64,000 nucleotides of DNA from Brachyspira suanatina (GCF_001049755.1 NZ_CVLB01000002.1:171743-235742); one strand, 5' to 3'. Counted from the stretch's first letter, positions 1 to 9,547 are shown. Notes: a model not told the origin generated them from the letters alone. Numbers and translations are program-made.

Positions 1-2208
1 TCCTCTGCCTTCATATCTATCGCTTACATTGCCTTGTAAATCTCTTCCTGCTGACATTCCGTCTGTTGTATTTGCTGTCATTGGATATACTTTAGGTAAT
101 GCGAGTTTTCCGACTTCTTTATCATTTACTAATAATGAAGCCTCTCCTGAATCCTTACCAGTTTTTATGTATTTAACTTTTATAGCTAACTCACCTAAAG
201 GCAAAGGCTCATTTACTTCTATATGATATTTTGCGTCATCATATATATATTCATAATTTAATTTATTATTTATTATATATAATGAATATCCTCCGTAATG
301 ATTACCAAATGCCAATAATACGCCTTCCTCTGCTGATGATTTTCTATTTAAATAAGCTGTTATATCATAAGAACGGTTTAGTGCTGTAGGTATAGCTGAT
401 ATATTAACATTTATACTTGATGTATTTGGATATAATGTTAAAGAGTTTTTCTTTTCTATATTTTCGCTCAATTGCTTAGCTATTAGTTCAACATGCACTC
501 TATCATCAAGAGGATTAACTCCGTATTTTTCTGCCTCTTTATCCCATAAGTTTTTCATCTCTTTTAATTTGCTCTCATTTTCTTTTGAAATATCTTTAAG
601 CTGAGAGAAATCAGTATTCAAATCATAAAGAGCAAAATTATCATTATCAAAACTATCACCCTTTTTATGAGAAATTGATAAGAAGTATCCATTATCATAT
701 AATCCTCTATTTCCGTAAAGTTCAAAATACTGAGTAGTTCTTTTAGTATCAGCATTTGCATCATTGAAAGTAGGAAGTAAACTATATCCATGCAAAGGCA
801 TTTGTTCTATACCATCAACTGTTTTAGGTTCTTTTATGCCTGTAATATCTAATACGGTTTTTGCTATATCTGTAACGAAACTAAATTGTGTTCTTATGCT
901 TCCGTTTTGTGATTTATCAATACCTTTAGGATAATGTATTATTAAAGGTACTCTTATTCCGCCTAAATAATTTGCACTTTCTTTATAATATCTAAAAGGA
1001 GTAGCAGAAACCTGTGCCCAGCCTTGAGGATAATTAGGTGCTAATTTAGAAAATTCATTTATTCTTTTAACATCTTTTTCTATATCTGACATAATACCAT
1101 TTTTTATATTAACAGTATTCAAAGTTCCTGTAGCTTTTCCAGAAGGAGAAGGGCCATTATCAGCTATTAAGAATATTACAGTATTATCAAGCTCTCCCAT
1201 ATCTTCCAATGCTTTTATTAATCTTCCTATTTGTGCATCAGTATGTTCTATGAAAGCGGCATAATGTTTTTCATATTCTATAAATAATCTTTTTGTATCT
1301 TCATCAAGTTCATTCCAAGGCTTAACATTTTCATTTAATGGAGAAAGTTCTGCATCCATTGGTACTATGCCTAATTCTTTTTGTTTTTTTAATCTCGCCT
1401 CTCTTATTTTATCCCAGCCAACATTATAAACATTCTCATACTTCTTCACATATTCTTCCGGTACTTGATGAGGTGAATGTGCTGCACCTGTTGCATAGTA
1501 AAGCATGAAAGGTTTTTCTTTTGATATTGATTTATGGCTTTTAATATAATAAATAGCTCTGTCTGTAATATCTTCTGTCAAATGATAATTATCATCATAT
1601 ACAGTATCAACATGAGTATTTCCGTCAACAAGTTCAGGATTAAATTGATCAGTTTCTCCGTCCATAAATCCGTAGAACTTATCGAATCCTCTTCCTAAAG
1701 GCCAATTATTATAAGGCCCTATGCTGCTGGTTTCCCATAAAGGAGCCACATGCCATTTACCTACTGCATAAGTATTATAATTATTATCTTTAAGTACTCT
1801 TGGTGTTAAAGCTGCAGTATTTGTTATTTGTGCTGTAGAATGAGGAGCATTTAAAGTATAATTAGCAAGCCTTCCCATACCTACAGAATGAGAATTTCTT
1901 CCGCTTAAAAGTGCTGCTCTTGTAGGTGAACTTAAAGGAGTAACACAAAAATTATTATAGCGAAGTCCGTTTTCTGCTAGCTTATCTATATTAGGCGTGC
2001 TTATCTCTGAACCGTAACAGCCTAAGTCCGAAAAGCCCATATCATCTATAACTATATAAACAATATTGGGCTTTTCTATATTATTATTAGCTAAAACTAC
2101 ACTATTATCAGCCGCCGAATTATTATCATTACAGCTTGCACTTATCATTGATGAACTTAATGCACCTGCAAACAATAATGATTTAGAAAAAATATTATCT
2201 TTATTCAT
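1..2208 (-). CDS. Ser-type sulfatase lipoprotein (3' end off the window)
   Basis: Predicted type I sulfatase that hydrolyses sulfate esters, probably of host or dietary glycans, from the cell surface. 736 codons are visible; no stop is reached. The N-terminus is a signal peptide with a lipobox-like ISASC, so Cys26 is the likely lipidated residue. Metal-binding DD at 55-56 and a GKWH motif near 150-153 are present, and IADNG lies further on. The catalytic motif is SSPTRAALLSGR: Ser93 stands where Cys-type enzymes have Cys, so formylglycine would be made from serine. The C-terminal part (about 560 on) is a beta-rich extension I cannot name. ATG at 2206-2208; no strong SD. Two operator-like sites flank its promoter. 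Substrate unknown. Confidence 0.9.
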   Translation of the reverse strand, partial: MNKDNIFSKSLLFAGALSSSMISASCNDNNSAADNSVVLANNNIEKPNIVYIVIDDMGFSDLGCYGSEISTPNIDKLAENGLRYNNFCVTPLSSPTRAALLSGRNSHSVGMGRLANYTLNAPHSTAQITNTAALTPRVLKDNNYNTYAVGKWHVAPLWETSSIGPYNNWPLGRGFDKFYGFMDGETDQFNPELVDGNTHVDTVYDDNYHLTEDITDRAIYYIKSHKSISKEKPFMLYYATGAAHSPHQVPEEYVKKYENVYNVGWDKIREARLKKQKELGIVPMDAELSPLNENVKPWNELDEDTKRLFIEYEKHYAAFIEHTDAQIGRLIKALEDMGELDNTVIFLIADNGPSPSGKATGTLNTVNIKNGIMSDIEKDVKRINEFSKLAPNYPQGWAQVSATPFRYYKESANYLGGIRVPLIIHYPKGIDKSQNGSIRTQFSFVTDIAKTVLDITGIKEPKTVDGIEQMPLHGYSLLPTFNDANADTKRTTQYFELYGNRGLYDNGYFLSISHKKGDSFDNDNFALYDLNTDFSQLKDISKENESKLKEMKNLWDKEAEKYGVNPLDDRVHVELIAKQLSENIEKKNSLTLYPNTSSINVNISAIPTALNRSYDITAYLNRKSSAEEGVLLAFGNHYGGYSLYIINNKLNYEYIYDDAKYHIEVNEPLPLGELAIKVKYIKTGKDSGEASLLVNDKEVGKLALPKVYPMTANTTDGMSAGRDLQGNVSDRYEGRG

Positions 2209-2249
2209 AAATATTAATAAACTCCAAAATTAATCTTATTTACGGTATT

Positions 2250-2268
2250 AGAACAAATGTTCTGAACA
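2250..2268. promoter_or_regulatory. Overlapping palindromes, candidate operator
   Basis: AGAACA-AA-TGTTCT (2250-2263) is a perfect inverted repeat. It overlaps a second one, TGTTC-T-GAACA (2258-2268). Both sit just downstream of the sulfatase -10 box. A partial copy, TGTTCTGAA, occurs at 2309-2317, immediately upstream of the -35 box and 51 bp away. The arrangement is typical of a repressor site. The first palindrome also fits GAAC-N4-GTTC, the Gram-positive LexA-box shape, which may be coincidence. Confidence 0.5.
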
Positions 2269-2279
2269 ATTTTTCTATA

Positions 2280-2307
2280 ATTATACAATATAGCTGTATT
2301 TTGTCAA
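2280..2307 (-). promoter_or_regulatory. Promoter of the sulfatase gene
   Basis: On the minus strand TTGACA (2302-2307), 16-bp spacer, TATAAT (2280-2285): both hexamers match consensus exactly. It lies about 72 bp from the ATG. Confidence 0.75.
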
Positions 2308-2394
2308 TTGTTCTGAAATAAATTTCTAAATTTAAATATAAATTTATTAATATTTATTAAATTGATTAAATAAATAATAATTTATAAAATAAAA

Positions 2395-2760
2395 TTGTTT
2401 AAGATATACTAAAAATTTTGAAATTTTCCAAAAAGTATTTTTTAAGTTTTTTGTTTGTGGTGGCTTTGCCCCCACACCCCTACTTCTTTTACCGAGTAGG
2501 TACCTTTCGGTATTGGTATAAAAGAACCTTATATCCTCGACAGGCTCGGATACGCTTTGCGAACAACTGCATTTTTAACCAAAAACTGGGGGATTATACT
2601 ATATTTAATACATATTCTTAAAATATAAAGTTTAACAATTGCTTTTTTTTACGAAGTACATTTTAGGTATGCAGCAACTTTGACGAAGTCCACCTTTGGT
2701 ATGCGGCGGGAAAAAGTTGAATAAAAAAATTGACAAACTTAAAAATTTTCAGTATATCAT
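2395..2760. repeat. Dispersed composite intergenic repeat, copy 1
   Basis: Fills the gap between the sulfatase promoter and sorC. The left junction reads TTGTTTAAG then TATACTAAAAATTTTG. The right end is TTGACAAACTTAAAAA followed by TTTTCAGTATAT (2730-2757), an outward TTGACA-N17-TATA promoter form. The interior is much richer in G+C than its surroundings and shares with copy 2 the modules TCCTCGACAGGCTCGGATACG, CAACTTTGACGAAGTCC and GCGGCGGGAAAAAGTTG. The 67-codon ORF inside has no RBS and no recognisable product. Confidence 0.75.
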
Positions 2761-3689
2761 AAATTGAAGTTTGATATTATAGAGTCTGCTGTAGCTTCAT
2801 CGGTTATTAAAATATTAAAATACTTCTTCATAGCTACAAATTTAATAATATCTATTTTTTTTACTCCGGAAACTATACAAACTATATCTTTAATCTTTTT
2901 TAATTCTGAAAGCATTATAGAGTTTATATAATATTTATCAGGATAATTAAAAGTTTCTCCATTGTTCATGAAAAAACTTCCTAATATTATTCCTTCTATT
3001 TCATCAATATTTAATTTATCTACTTTTGGTATATCGGATATATATGATTGATAAGATTCTCTCCTGCTGCTTAAACCTATTACAGCAACATCTAAATCAG
3101 ACCAAAATTTTTTGAACTCCTCTAATTTTTCAAGGTCATTATTATTAAGAGATTTTTTTTCTATCAATGCAGGATAATTATTGAAATAAGCTTTTGAATT
3201 GAATTTTTCAGCAAATCTATCAACTATAGTAGTAATTTGTAAATAAGGATTATTATTATTTCCTAAATTTCCTATAAGCGGATAAAATACTTTTTGTTTA
3301 TCTGAGTCATTATATTTTAATTCTATAGAAATATTGTATAGGGTTTCATTCCACCCTACTCCTATTTTTTTACTATTTTCTATTAAAGCAGATAAATACT
3401 CTGATGCTTTTACATATAAAAGTTTATTATCATTTGAATCTTCTACTATCAAAACATCTTTAAGATTCAAATATTTTTTTATCTTTTCTGCCTTGCTTTC
3501 ATCTTTAATATTATTAGGCATGGATATTTCTATTTTTACTATTTCTAATTCTCTGGCTCTTTTTAATAATCTTGATATTTGAGGTCTTGATATATTTAAA
3601 ATTTTAGCTATTTCGCTTTGGGAATAATCATCTATATAATAATATTTAGCAACTGTATAAAGCAAGCTTGCATCATCAAAGATATTCAT
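2757..3689 (-). CDS. SorC/DeoR-type sugar-responsive transcriptional regulator
   Basis: DNA-binding regulator of the SorC family: an N-terminal helix-turn-helix (about residues 15-45, core SQSEIAKILNISRPQISRLL) followed by a large sugar-phosphate-binding domain of about 250 residues. Family members sense a phosphorylated sugar and control nearby catabolic genes. No sugar operon is adjacent here, so the target is unknown. I chose the second Met (ATG 3687-3689) because GGA lies 8 nt upstream; an ATG three codons earlier lacks an SD. The TGA stop falls inside the end of repeat copy 1, so the repeat abuts or has rewritten the C-terminus. Confidence 0.85.
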   Translation of the reverse strand: MNIFDDASLLYTVAKYYYIDDYSQSEIAKILNISRPQISRLLKRARELEIVKIEISMPNNIKDESKAEKIKKYLNLKDVLIVEDSNDNKLLYVKASEYLSALIENSKKIGVGWNETLYNISIELKYNDSDKQKVFYPLIGNLGNNNNPYLQITTIVDRFAEKFNSKAYFNNYPALIEKKSLNNNDLEKLEEFKKFWSDLDVAVIGLSSRRESYQSYISDIPKVDKLNIDEIEGIILGSFFMNNGETFNYPDKYYINSIMLSELKKIKDIVCIVSGVKKIDIIKFVAMKKYFNILITDEATADSIISNFNL

Positions 3690-3718
3690 TAAATGCATCC
3701 AAATTAGATTTTGATTTT

Positions 3719-3746
3719 ATTATACAAAAAAAAATTAATTTGTCAA
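3719..3746 (-). promoter_or_regulatory. Promoter of the SorC-type regulator
   Basis: Minus-strand TTGACA (3741-3746), 16-bp spacer, TATAAT (3719-3724), both consensus, about 30 bp before the start codon. Confidence 0.75.
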
Positions 3747-3758
3747 AACTATAGTTTT

Positions 3759-4520
3759 TTAATTAGATCCATCACTTCTTCCAAAAGATATACCTAAAAT
3801 TAAACCAATAGAAAGATCGGAGAAATTATATTGATTATATATATTGCCGCCTAAATTATTATTAACAACATCAGTTTTATACTGCATACCAAAATTATAC
3901 ATAATATATCCTCCTATAGTAAAAGCAAAATTAGGAGCTAAATATAAAAATCCTTCAACAGTAAGTTTTATATAAGGCATTATAGGAGCTTTAAATAGAT
4001 TTCTCATATCATCAACATTCCAATTATCCAAATTAGGTGAAGCTATAACCCCTCCGTATTTACTTGAAGATTCCATAGCATATAAAGGAGCTATTATTCC
4101 GGTACCAAACCCTATAGACATTTTACTGAAATTTAATTTAACAGTAGCCCCAACCATCATAGAATAAAATCCAAGTATCTCTGTATATTTTCTATTATTT
4201 TCTTTATAATCAGACATCAAAGCATTAATACTAAAACCAATATCTACAAATAAACTCACACCCTTAATAATACTCGTATAATCATCTTCAAATAATTTAA
4301 AATAATTTCCTATTTGGAAAAATACAGCTCCTTCAAAACCTAAAGTACCTTTAACGCTGTCATAAATAGTGTTTTTATAATTATCATTTACTTTTATAAA
4401 ATTAAACGGAAAAGTAATTCCATAATGTCCTTGAAAATTTATCTCTAAACTAGCAAATGCACTATATGTAATAGTTATAATTAAAATGTTTACAAATAAA
4501 AAATATTTTACAAACTTCAT
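3759..4520 (-). CDS. Putative secreted/outer-membrane protein, function unknown
   Basis: 253 residues. An N-terminal hydrophobic signal peptide (about 1-24, ending TYSAFAS) is followed by alternating hydrophobic/polar stretches rich in Gly, Tyr and Phe, for example GHYGITFPFNF and GYIMYNFGMQY. These look like beta-barrel strands. No catalytic motif is visible. The most likely role is an outer-membrane or periplasmic structural protein, inferred from composition only. I see no clear SD before the ATG and no clean promoter. It is followed closely by the SorC gene on the same strand, but that gene has its own promoter, so an operon link is doubtful. Confidence 0.6.
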   Translation of the reverse strand: MKFVKYFLFVNILIITITYSAFASLEINFQGHYGITFPFNFIKVNDNYKNTIYDSVKGTLGFEGAVFFQIGNYFKLFEDDYTSIIKGVSLFVDIGFSINALMSDYKENNRKYTEILGFYSMMVGATVKLNFSKMSIGFGTGIIAPLYAMESSSKYGGVIASPNLDNWNVDDMRNLFKAPIMPYIKLTVEGFLYLAPNFAFTIGGYIMYNFGMQYKTDVVNNNLGGNIYNQYNFSDLSIGLILGISFGRSDGSN

Positions 4521-4686
4521 AATAAATACAAAAACTTTATATTAAAAATAACAAAACAAAAATGATATCGTAAATACCTAAAATTAATAATATTAAGTAT
4601 GATTAGTATTATTAATAAATATAAAATTACCATTATTTAACAATTATTCTATAATAAAAAGAATTATAATTCATATTTAAATAAAA

Positions 4687-4718
4687 AAGCTGCCTAACTA
4701 ATTAAAGTCAGACAGCTT
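4687..4718 (-). terminator. Rho-independent terminator of the chemoreceptor gene
   Basis: Arms AAGCTGCCTAAC (4687-4698) and GTCAGACAGCTT (4707-4718) pair with two G-U or mismatched positions. Read on the minus strand the stem is followed by a T run. It is nearly identical to the hairpin at 6843-6877. Confidence 0.8.
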
Positions 4719-4738
4719 ATATTTACATTAAATAAAAA

Positions 4739-6571
4739 TTAATTATGTGAAATCTTAAAAAACTCAATACTTCTTTCTAAAAACTCTGCTTTTTCAACCA
4801 AGCTCTTTGAAATTTCATTTGAGTTTTCAGCTAAAGCAGCATTTTGAGTTGTAGCAGATTCCATATTATTTACTTCTATACTTATCTGATTAGTTCCTGA
4901 TTCCTGCTCTAATGCATTTGATGTAATAGTCTCCATTAATTTAGAGGTATCAGATACTTTATTCTGTAAATCAACGAATATTTCCTGAGATTGTTTTGCA
5001 GTTTGAGTAGCCGTATCTATTTTCTGAGAAGTATTATCTACTAATTCAGTGATATCTTTAACCGAAGCCTGGGTAGTTTGAGCAAGATTTCTAACTTCTG
5101 AAGCAACTACAGCAAATCCCTTTCCTTGATCTCCCGCACGTGCCGCCTCTACTGAAGCATTAAGAGCTAATATATTAGTTTGAAAGGCAATGTCTTCAAT
5201 AATCTTTGTAATATCTTTTATTTTCTCACTAGACTGATAAACTTCTTCTATATTTGAAGCAGTTTGAGCAATTATATTGGCTGCATCTTCTATATACTGC
5301 ATAGATTCTGACATCATATTTTTTCCAAGCAAAGATTTTTCAGCAGAAGTTTTTATATTAGAAACCATTTCTTCAATACTTGCTGCTGTTTCTTCCAAAC
5401 TAGATGACTGAGAATCAGTTCTTACAGATAATTCATTACTGCTTTCCATCATACTTTGTGCTGCTGTCATTATTTCCCTTGAAGCATCATTAACATTAGA
5501 AACAACCTCAGCCAATTTGCTGCTCATAACATCAAATACTTTTTCCAATTGTCCAAATTCATCTTTTCCATAATTATCTTTAATACGGGCGTTTATATTT
5601 CCTTCTGATATACTAGTAGCATGCTGCATTAAAACTTTAAGAGGATGAGTAACTTTTTTAATATAAAGAAAAGCAAATACATTTATAAAAATAATAGATA
5701 AAATACATATAATTATAGATATGAATATAGAATCATTATTAGCCTTATAAATAACCTTATCATCCATAGCCATAATTAAATACCAATCCAAATTTTCGAG
5801 TCTGCTGTAAACCGCAGTCCTAGGATCATTGCTTACAGAAGATATATAATTCATAACTCCAGAATACATTCCTCCTTTTATTATTGAAGTATATGCCTCA
5901 TTAGCTTCCGTATTAATTTCATTTTTAGTATCTAATACAACAATATTATTATCATCAATTGCAAATATTCTCGTTCTTTCAGGCAATTTTAATTCCTGAA
6001 GTTTAATGGCTAAATCCTCCCAATCCATAATCATATATACATTTCCAACATATTCTCCATTATATTTCACTCCGCAAATAACAGCCAATGACCATTTATT
6101 ATCAGCACTAGATCTCTGTATTCCATCATCAAAAGATGCCTCATTATTATTATTTTTTAATATATTTAAAATGTTAGGTCTTACTGTTGTTATATTTTCT
6201 CCTATCTTTACACTATTAACATTATCTAAAATTATTCCATTTGTATCTGTTATACCTATATCAAGTACATATTCATTAATAGCCTCAAATTCGGTAAGAG
6301 TGGTTCTTATATCAATCTCTCTATTTACTAAATAATTTCTTACTATAGGGGATACTGCATAAGTTTTTATTAAATTTATACTATCATCAAGCCAAACATC
6401 TAGCATATCTTTATAACCATTTACTGTATTATCAAAGCCAGATAATGTTGAATCTTTAACTATTGCATGTGATCTGTATGATAATATTGCTACTATCAAG
6501 ACTAAAAAAAATGTACTTAAAATGCTTATGGCTATAGGCATTTGTACCCTTATAGAATGTATTTTTTTCAT
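4739..6571 (-). CDS. Methyl-accepting chemotaxis protein with periplasmic Cache domain
   Basis: Membrane chemoreceptor that relays ligand binding to CheA/CheW. Order: TM1 (about 11-32), periplasmic sensor of about 245 residues with double-Cache character, TM2 (about 280-303), HAMP domain (start [10 protein letters not shown]), then the cytoplasmic coiled-coil signalling domain. The conserved hairpin tip is clear ([20 protein letters not shown], then [15 protein letters not shown], about 455-500). 610 residues is normal for the class. There is no C-terminal CheR-docking pentapeptide. It is monocistronic, with its own terminator. Ligand unknown; Cache receptors commonly bind amino acids or small organic acids. 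Confidence 0.93.
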   Translation of the reverse strand: MKKIHSIRVQMPIAISILSTFFLVLIVAILSYRSHAIVKDSTLSGFDNTVNGYKDMLDVWLDDSINLIKTYAVSPIVRNYLVNREIDIRTTLTEFEAINEYVLDIGITDTNGIILDNVNSVKIGENITTVRPNILNILKNNNNEASFDDGIQRSSADNKWSLAVICGVKYNGEYVGNVYMIMDWEDLAIKLQELKLPERTRIFAIDDNNIVVLDTKNEINTEANEAYTSIIKGGMYSGVMNYISSVSNDPRTAVYSRLENLDWYLIMAMDDKVIYKANNDSIFISIIICILSIIFINVFAFLYIKKVTHPLKVLMQHATSISEGNINARIKDNYGKDEFGQLEKVFDVMSSKLAEVVSNVNDASREIMTAAQSMMESSNELSVRTDSQSSSLEETAASIEEMVSNIKTSAEKSLLGKNMMSESMQYIEDAANIIAQTASNIEEVYQSSEKIKDITKIIEDIAFQTNILALNASVEAARAGDQGKGFAVVASEVRNLAQTTQASVKDITELVDNTSQKIDTATQTAKQSQEIFVDLQNKVSDTSKLMETITSNALEQESGTNQISIEVNNMESATTQNAALAENSNEISKSLVEKAEFLERSIEFFKISHN

Positions 6572-6840
6572 ATATTTTCCTTTTATAAAATTATTTTATT
6601 TTCTATAAATGTGTAATATTGATAATAAAAATTTTTAACAAAGGCTATAAGCAGTAAAAATATAGTATCTGCTATTATAATAGTTTCATTATTAAAACAA
6701 AAAATTGATATATTTAAACTCTTGAATAAAAGATGATTATAAATTAAAAACTGATAAAGTCAATAAAAATCTAAAATATTTTTTTACTTTTACACATTTT
6801 TCTAAAAATTTTTTTTTACAACAAATATTATAAAAAATAA
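6572..6840. other. AT-rich intergenic stretch with nothing recognised
   Basis: About 270 bp upstream of the chemoreceptor gene. I find no ORF with an RBS, no RNA gene and no clear consensus promoter. It ends at the pyrophosphatase terminator. Confidence 0.5.
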
Positions 6841-6842
6841 AA

Positions 6843-6877
6843 AAGCTGCCCAACTTTTTATTGAAGTCAGACAGCTT
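6843..6877 (-). terminator. Rho-independent terminator of the pyrophosphatase gene
   Basis: Arms AAGCTGCCCAAC (6843-6854) and GTCAGACAGCTT (6866-6877), followed on the minus strand by a long T tract. It shares arms and right-hand flank (ATTAAATAAA) with the terminator at 4687-4718. Confidence 0.85.
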
Positions 6878-6901
6878 ATAATTTATATTAAATAAAATTG
6901 A

Positions 6902-9298
6902 TTACTTAATAATTTGATCAGCAATACCTAATATTGCTTGAATTTTTGGTGAGAAAGCAACTATAGCACCAGCGAATACAACACTTATCAAGCTCATTAA
7001 TTTGATAAGAATGTTGATAGAAGGTCCGGAAGTATCTTTGAATGGGTCACCAACTGTATCACCTATAACAGCAGCAGCATGGTTAGGGTTAGTAATTTTT
7101 TCTCCAGTTTTTGGATCAATTATTTTTTTACCGCCTAAATTACCAGCTTCAATGTATTTTTTAGCATTGTCCCAAGCACCGCCAGCATTAGACATCATAA
7201 CAGCCATAGCAAATCCAGCAGTTAAACCTCCTACTAACATACCTATAACAGCAGGTACTCCAAATAAGAAACCAACTACAACAGGTACAATGATTGCTAA
7301 TACAGAAGGAACAATCATTTCTTTCTGAGCTGATTTAGTACAGATTTGAACTGCTTTTTCATAATCAGCTTTTACACCTTTATCACCAGCTAATAAACCT
7401 TTGATTTCTCTGAACTGTCTTCTAACTTCTTCTACAACGCCTGCAGCAGCACGTCCAACAGCTTTCATAGTTAAAGCACAGAAGAAGAATACTAACATAG
7501 CACCAATAAATATACCTATTAATACTTTAGGGTTCATTAAGTGAATATTGAAAGCATTCATAAACTCATTCATACCTAAACTATAAACAACTTTGTCGTA
7601 TAATTCTTTAGCACTGTTAGCAGTGTATTGAACAGTACCTATATCTATAGAAGTAAGATTACCAGTATTAATCATTCTTCCTAAAGAAGTTTTAATCTCT
7701 TCAATATAAGCAGCAATCAAAGCCATAGCAGTTAAAGCAGCAGAACAAATAGCGAAACCTTTACCAGTAGCAGCAGTAGTGTTACCTAAAGAGTCTAAAG
7801 CATCAGTTCTTTCTCTAACACTCTCAGGAAGTCCTGACATTTCAGCGTTACCGCCGGCATTGTCAGCTATAGGACCATAAGCATCTGTAGCTAATGTAAT
7901 ACCTAAAGTAGATAACATACCAACAGAAGCTAAAGCAATACCATATAAACCTTGAGAGAATGAAGAAGCTTCAGCACCAAAACCGCCCGCAAAACCGAAT
8001 GCTAATATTATAGATATAACTACTGTAACAACAGGTATTAAAGTAGATTGCATACCTACAGCAAGTCCGCCTATTATAACTGTAGCAGGACCTGTTTTAG
8101 ACTGTTCAGCTACCCATTGAGTAGGTCTGTATTCAGCAGCAGTATAGTATTCTGTGAAGAAACCAACTACGTTACCAGCTATAAGTCCAACGATTATAGA
8201 AACAAATAATCCCAAATTGTTTGGAAGTAAAGCTTTTACAAGTAAGAAAGCAACTACAATGATTATAGCACTACTTACATAAACACCAACTCTTAAAGAC
8301 TTTAATAATTCTCCCATAGTAGCACCTTCTTTAGTTTTAACGAAGAATACACCTATAATAGAAGAAAGTGTACCAATAGCAGCAAGTATCATAGGAAGAG
8401 ATACAGCAAATATTGGGCTAACATCAGGATTAATATATCCGAAAGCAGCAGAACCTAAACTCATAGCAGCAAGTATAGAACCTGCATAAGATTCATAAAG
8501 GTCAGCACCCATACCAGCAACGTCACCTACGTTATCGCCTACGTTGTCAGCTATAACAGCAGGGTTTCTTGGGTCGTCTTCAGGGATACCTGCTTCAACT
8601 TTACCTACTAAGTCAGCACCAACATCAGCAGCTTTAGTAAATATACCGCCTCCAACACGAGCAAATAAAGCTTGGAAAGAAGCACCTACACCAAAGCTAA
8701 GCATTGTAGTAGTTACAAAGTGCATTTTAGCAGCAGTATATTCAGCAGTACCTTTAGCTATACCTGTAGAAGCTAAATTAAGGAAATCTGTGCCAAATAA
8801 ACTATTATCAAGCCATACATTCAATACTATAAACCATAATGAAATGTCAAACAAAGCAAGACCTACAACAGTAAGTCCCATAACAGCACCAGAACGGAAT
8901 GCTATTGTTAAACCTTCATTTAAAGACTTACTAGCAGCATTAGCAGTTCTTGCTGATGCATAAGTAGCAGTTTTCATACCTAAGAAACCAGACAAAGTTG
9001 AGAAGAAACCGCCTGTTAAAAATCCTATAGGAATGAATGGGTTTTGAACTTTTAATGCATAAGAAAGAATAGCAAAAATAATGAAAGCTCCAGCAAAAAA
9101 GAAAGCTATAACTTTATACTGTTGTTTAAGATAAGCTATAGCACCTGAGCGTACATGCGAAGCTATTTCTTTCATAGTGTCATTACCTTCATCTTGTTTA
9201 CGCATCCATTTATAGAAATAGAAGGCAAACGCTAATGTTAAAATTGCCGCTGATATTGTAAAAAAGCGGGCGTTTTCAGCTAATATTTCATAATTCAT
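6902..9298 (-). CDS. hppA: Membrane-bound ion-translocating pyrophosphatase, K+-dependent type
   Basis: Integral membrane enzyme that couples PPi hydrolysis to outward pumping of H+ and/or Na+, recovering energy from biosynthetic PPi. About 16 hydrophobic segments. The catalytic region carries GADLVGKVEAGIPEDDPRNP and DNVGDNVGD, and a second acidic loop lies near the C-terminus (GDTVGDPFKDTSGPS). The sequence GNTTAATGKGF has Ala at the position where K+-independent enzymes have Lys, pointing to the K+-dependent class. That class contains both H+ and Na+ pumps, and the ion cannot be settled by eye. I chose ATG 9296-9298 because AGGG lies 7 nt upstream; the ATG two codons earlier has no room for an SD. 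Confidence 0.96.
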   Translation of the reverse strand: MNYEILAENARFFTISAAILTLAFAFYFYKWMRKQDEGNDTMKEIASHVRSGAIAYLKQQYKVIAFFFAGAFIIFAILSYALKVQNPFIPIGFLTGGFFSTLSGFLGMKTATYASARTANAASKSLNEGLTIAFRSGAVMGLTVVGLALFDISLWFIVLNVWLDNSLFGTDFLNLASTGIAKGTAEYTAAKMHFVTTTMLSFGVGASFQALFARVGGGIFTKAADVGADLVGKVEAGIPEDDPRNPAVIADNVGDNVGDVAGMGADLYESYAGSILAAMSLGSAAFGYINPDVSPIFAVSLPMILAAIGTLSSIIGVFFVKTKEGATMGELLKSLRVGVYVSSAIIIVVAFLLVKALLPNNLGLFVSIIVGLIAGNVVGFFTEYYTAAEYRPTQWVAEQSKTGPATVIIGGLAVGMQSTLIPVVTVVISIILAFGFAGGFGAEASSFSQGLYGIALASVGMLSTLGITLATDAYGPIADNAGGNAEMSGLPESVRERTDALDSLGNTTAATGKGFAICSAALTAMALIAAYIEEIKTSLGRMINTGNLTSIDIGTVQYTANSAKELYDKVVYSLGMNEFMNAFNIHLMNPKVLIGIFIGAMLVFFFCALTMKAVGRAAAGVVEEVRRQFREIKGLLAGDKGVKADYEKAVQICTKSAQKEMIVPSVLAIIVPVVVGFLFGVPAVIGMLVGGLTAGFAMAVMMSNAGGAWDNAKKYIEAGNLGGKKIIDPKTGEKITNPNHAAAVIGDTVGDPFKDTSGPSINILIKLMSLISVVFAGAIVAFSPKIQAILGIADQIIK

Positions 9299-9345
9299 AC
9301 ACATACCCTATTTTTTGAATTTTGTTAGATTTTGTACAGTTATTG

Positions 9346-9374
9346 ATTATAACCCAAATTGTATAAATTGTCAA
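9346..9374 (-). promoter_or_regulatory. Promoter of hppA
   Basis: Minus-strand TTGACA (9369-9374), 17-bp spacer, TATAAT (9346-9351): full consensus, fitting a highly expressed gene. Confidence 0.8.
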
Positions 9375-9474
9375 TTGATTTTCAAAGTATTTTTAATACA
9401 TAGATAACCTATATTACAATTTTTTAAATACTATTAATTTATATATTAGTATACCAAAAAATTAAATTATATCA

Positions 9475-9502
9475 TTGAAAAAAAATAAACTATCATTATA
9501 AT
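9475..9502 (+). promoter_or_regulatory. Promoter of the cobalamin pair
   Basis: TTGAAA (9475-9480), 16-bp spacer, TATAAT (9497-9502), about 45 bp before the ATG at 9548. I looked for a cobalamin riboswitch here and saw none. Confidence 0.65.
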
Positions 9503-9547
9503 GTTAATATTATCTAAGAAAATAAAATATTATAGTCGGAGTATCAA

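Noticed and set aside
2418-2621. 67-codon ORF inside repeat copy 1
   Set aside because: No SD, composition of the repeat, and the matching part of copy 2 has no corresponding open frame.
9305-9547. Cobalamin riboswitch ahead of the cobalamin pair
   Set aside because: No conserved B12-box or long structured G/C-containing segment; only AT-rich sequence with a promoter.
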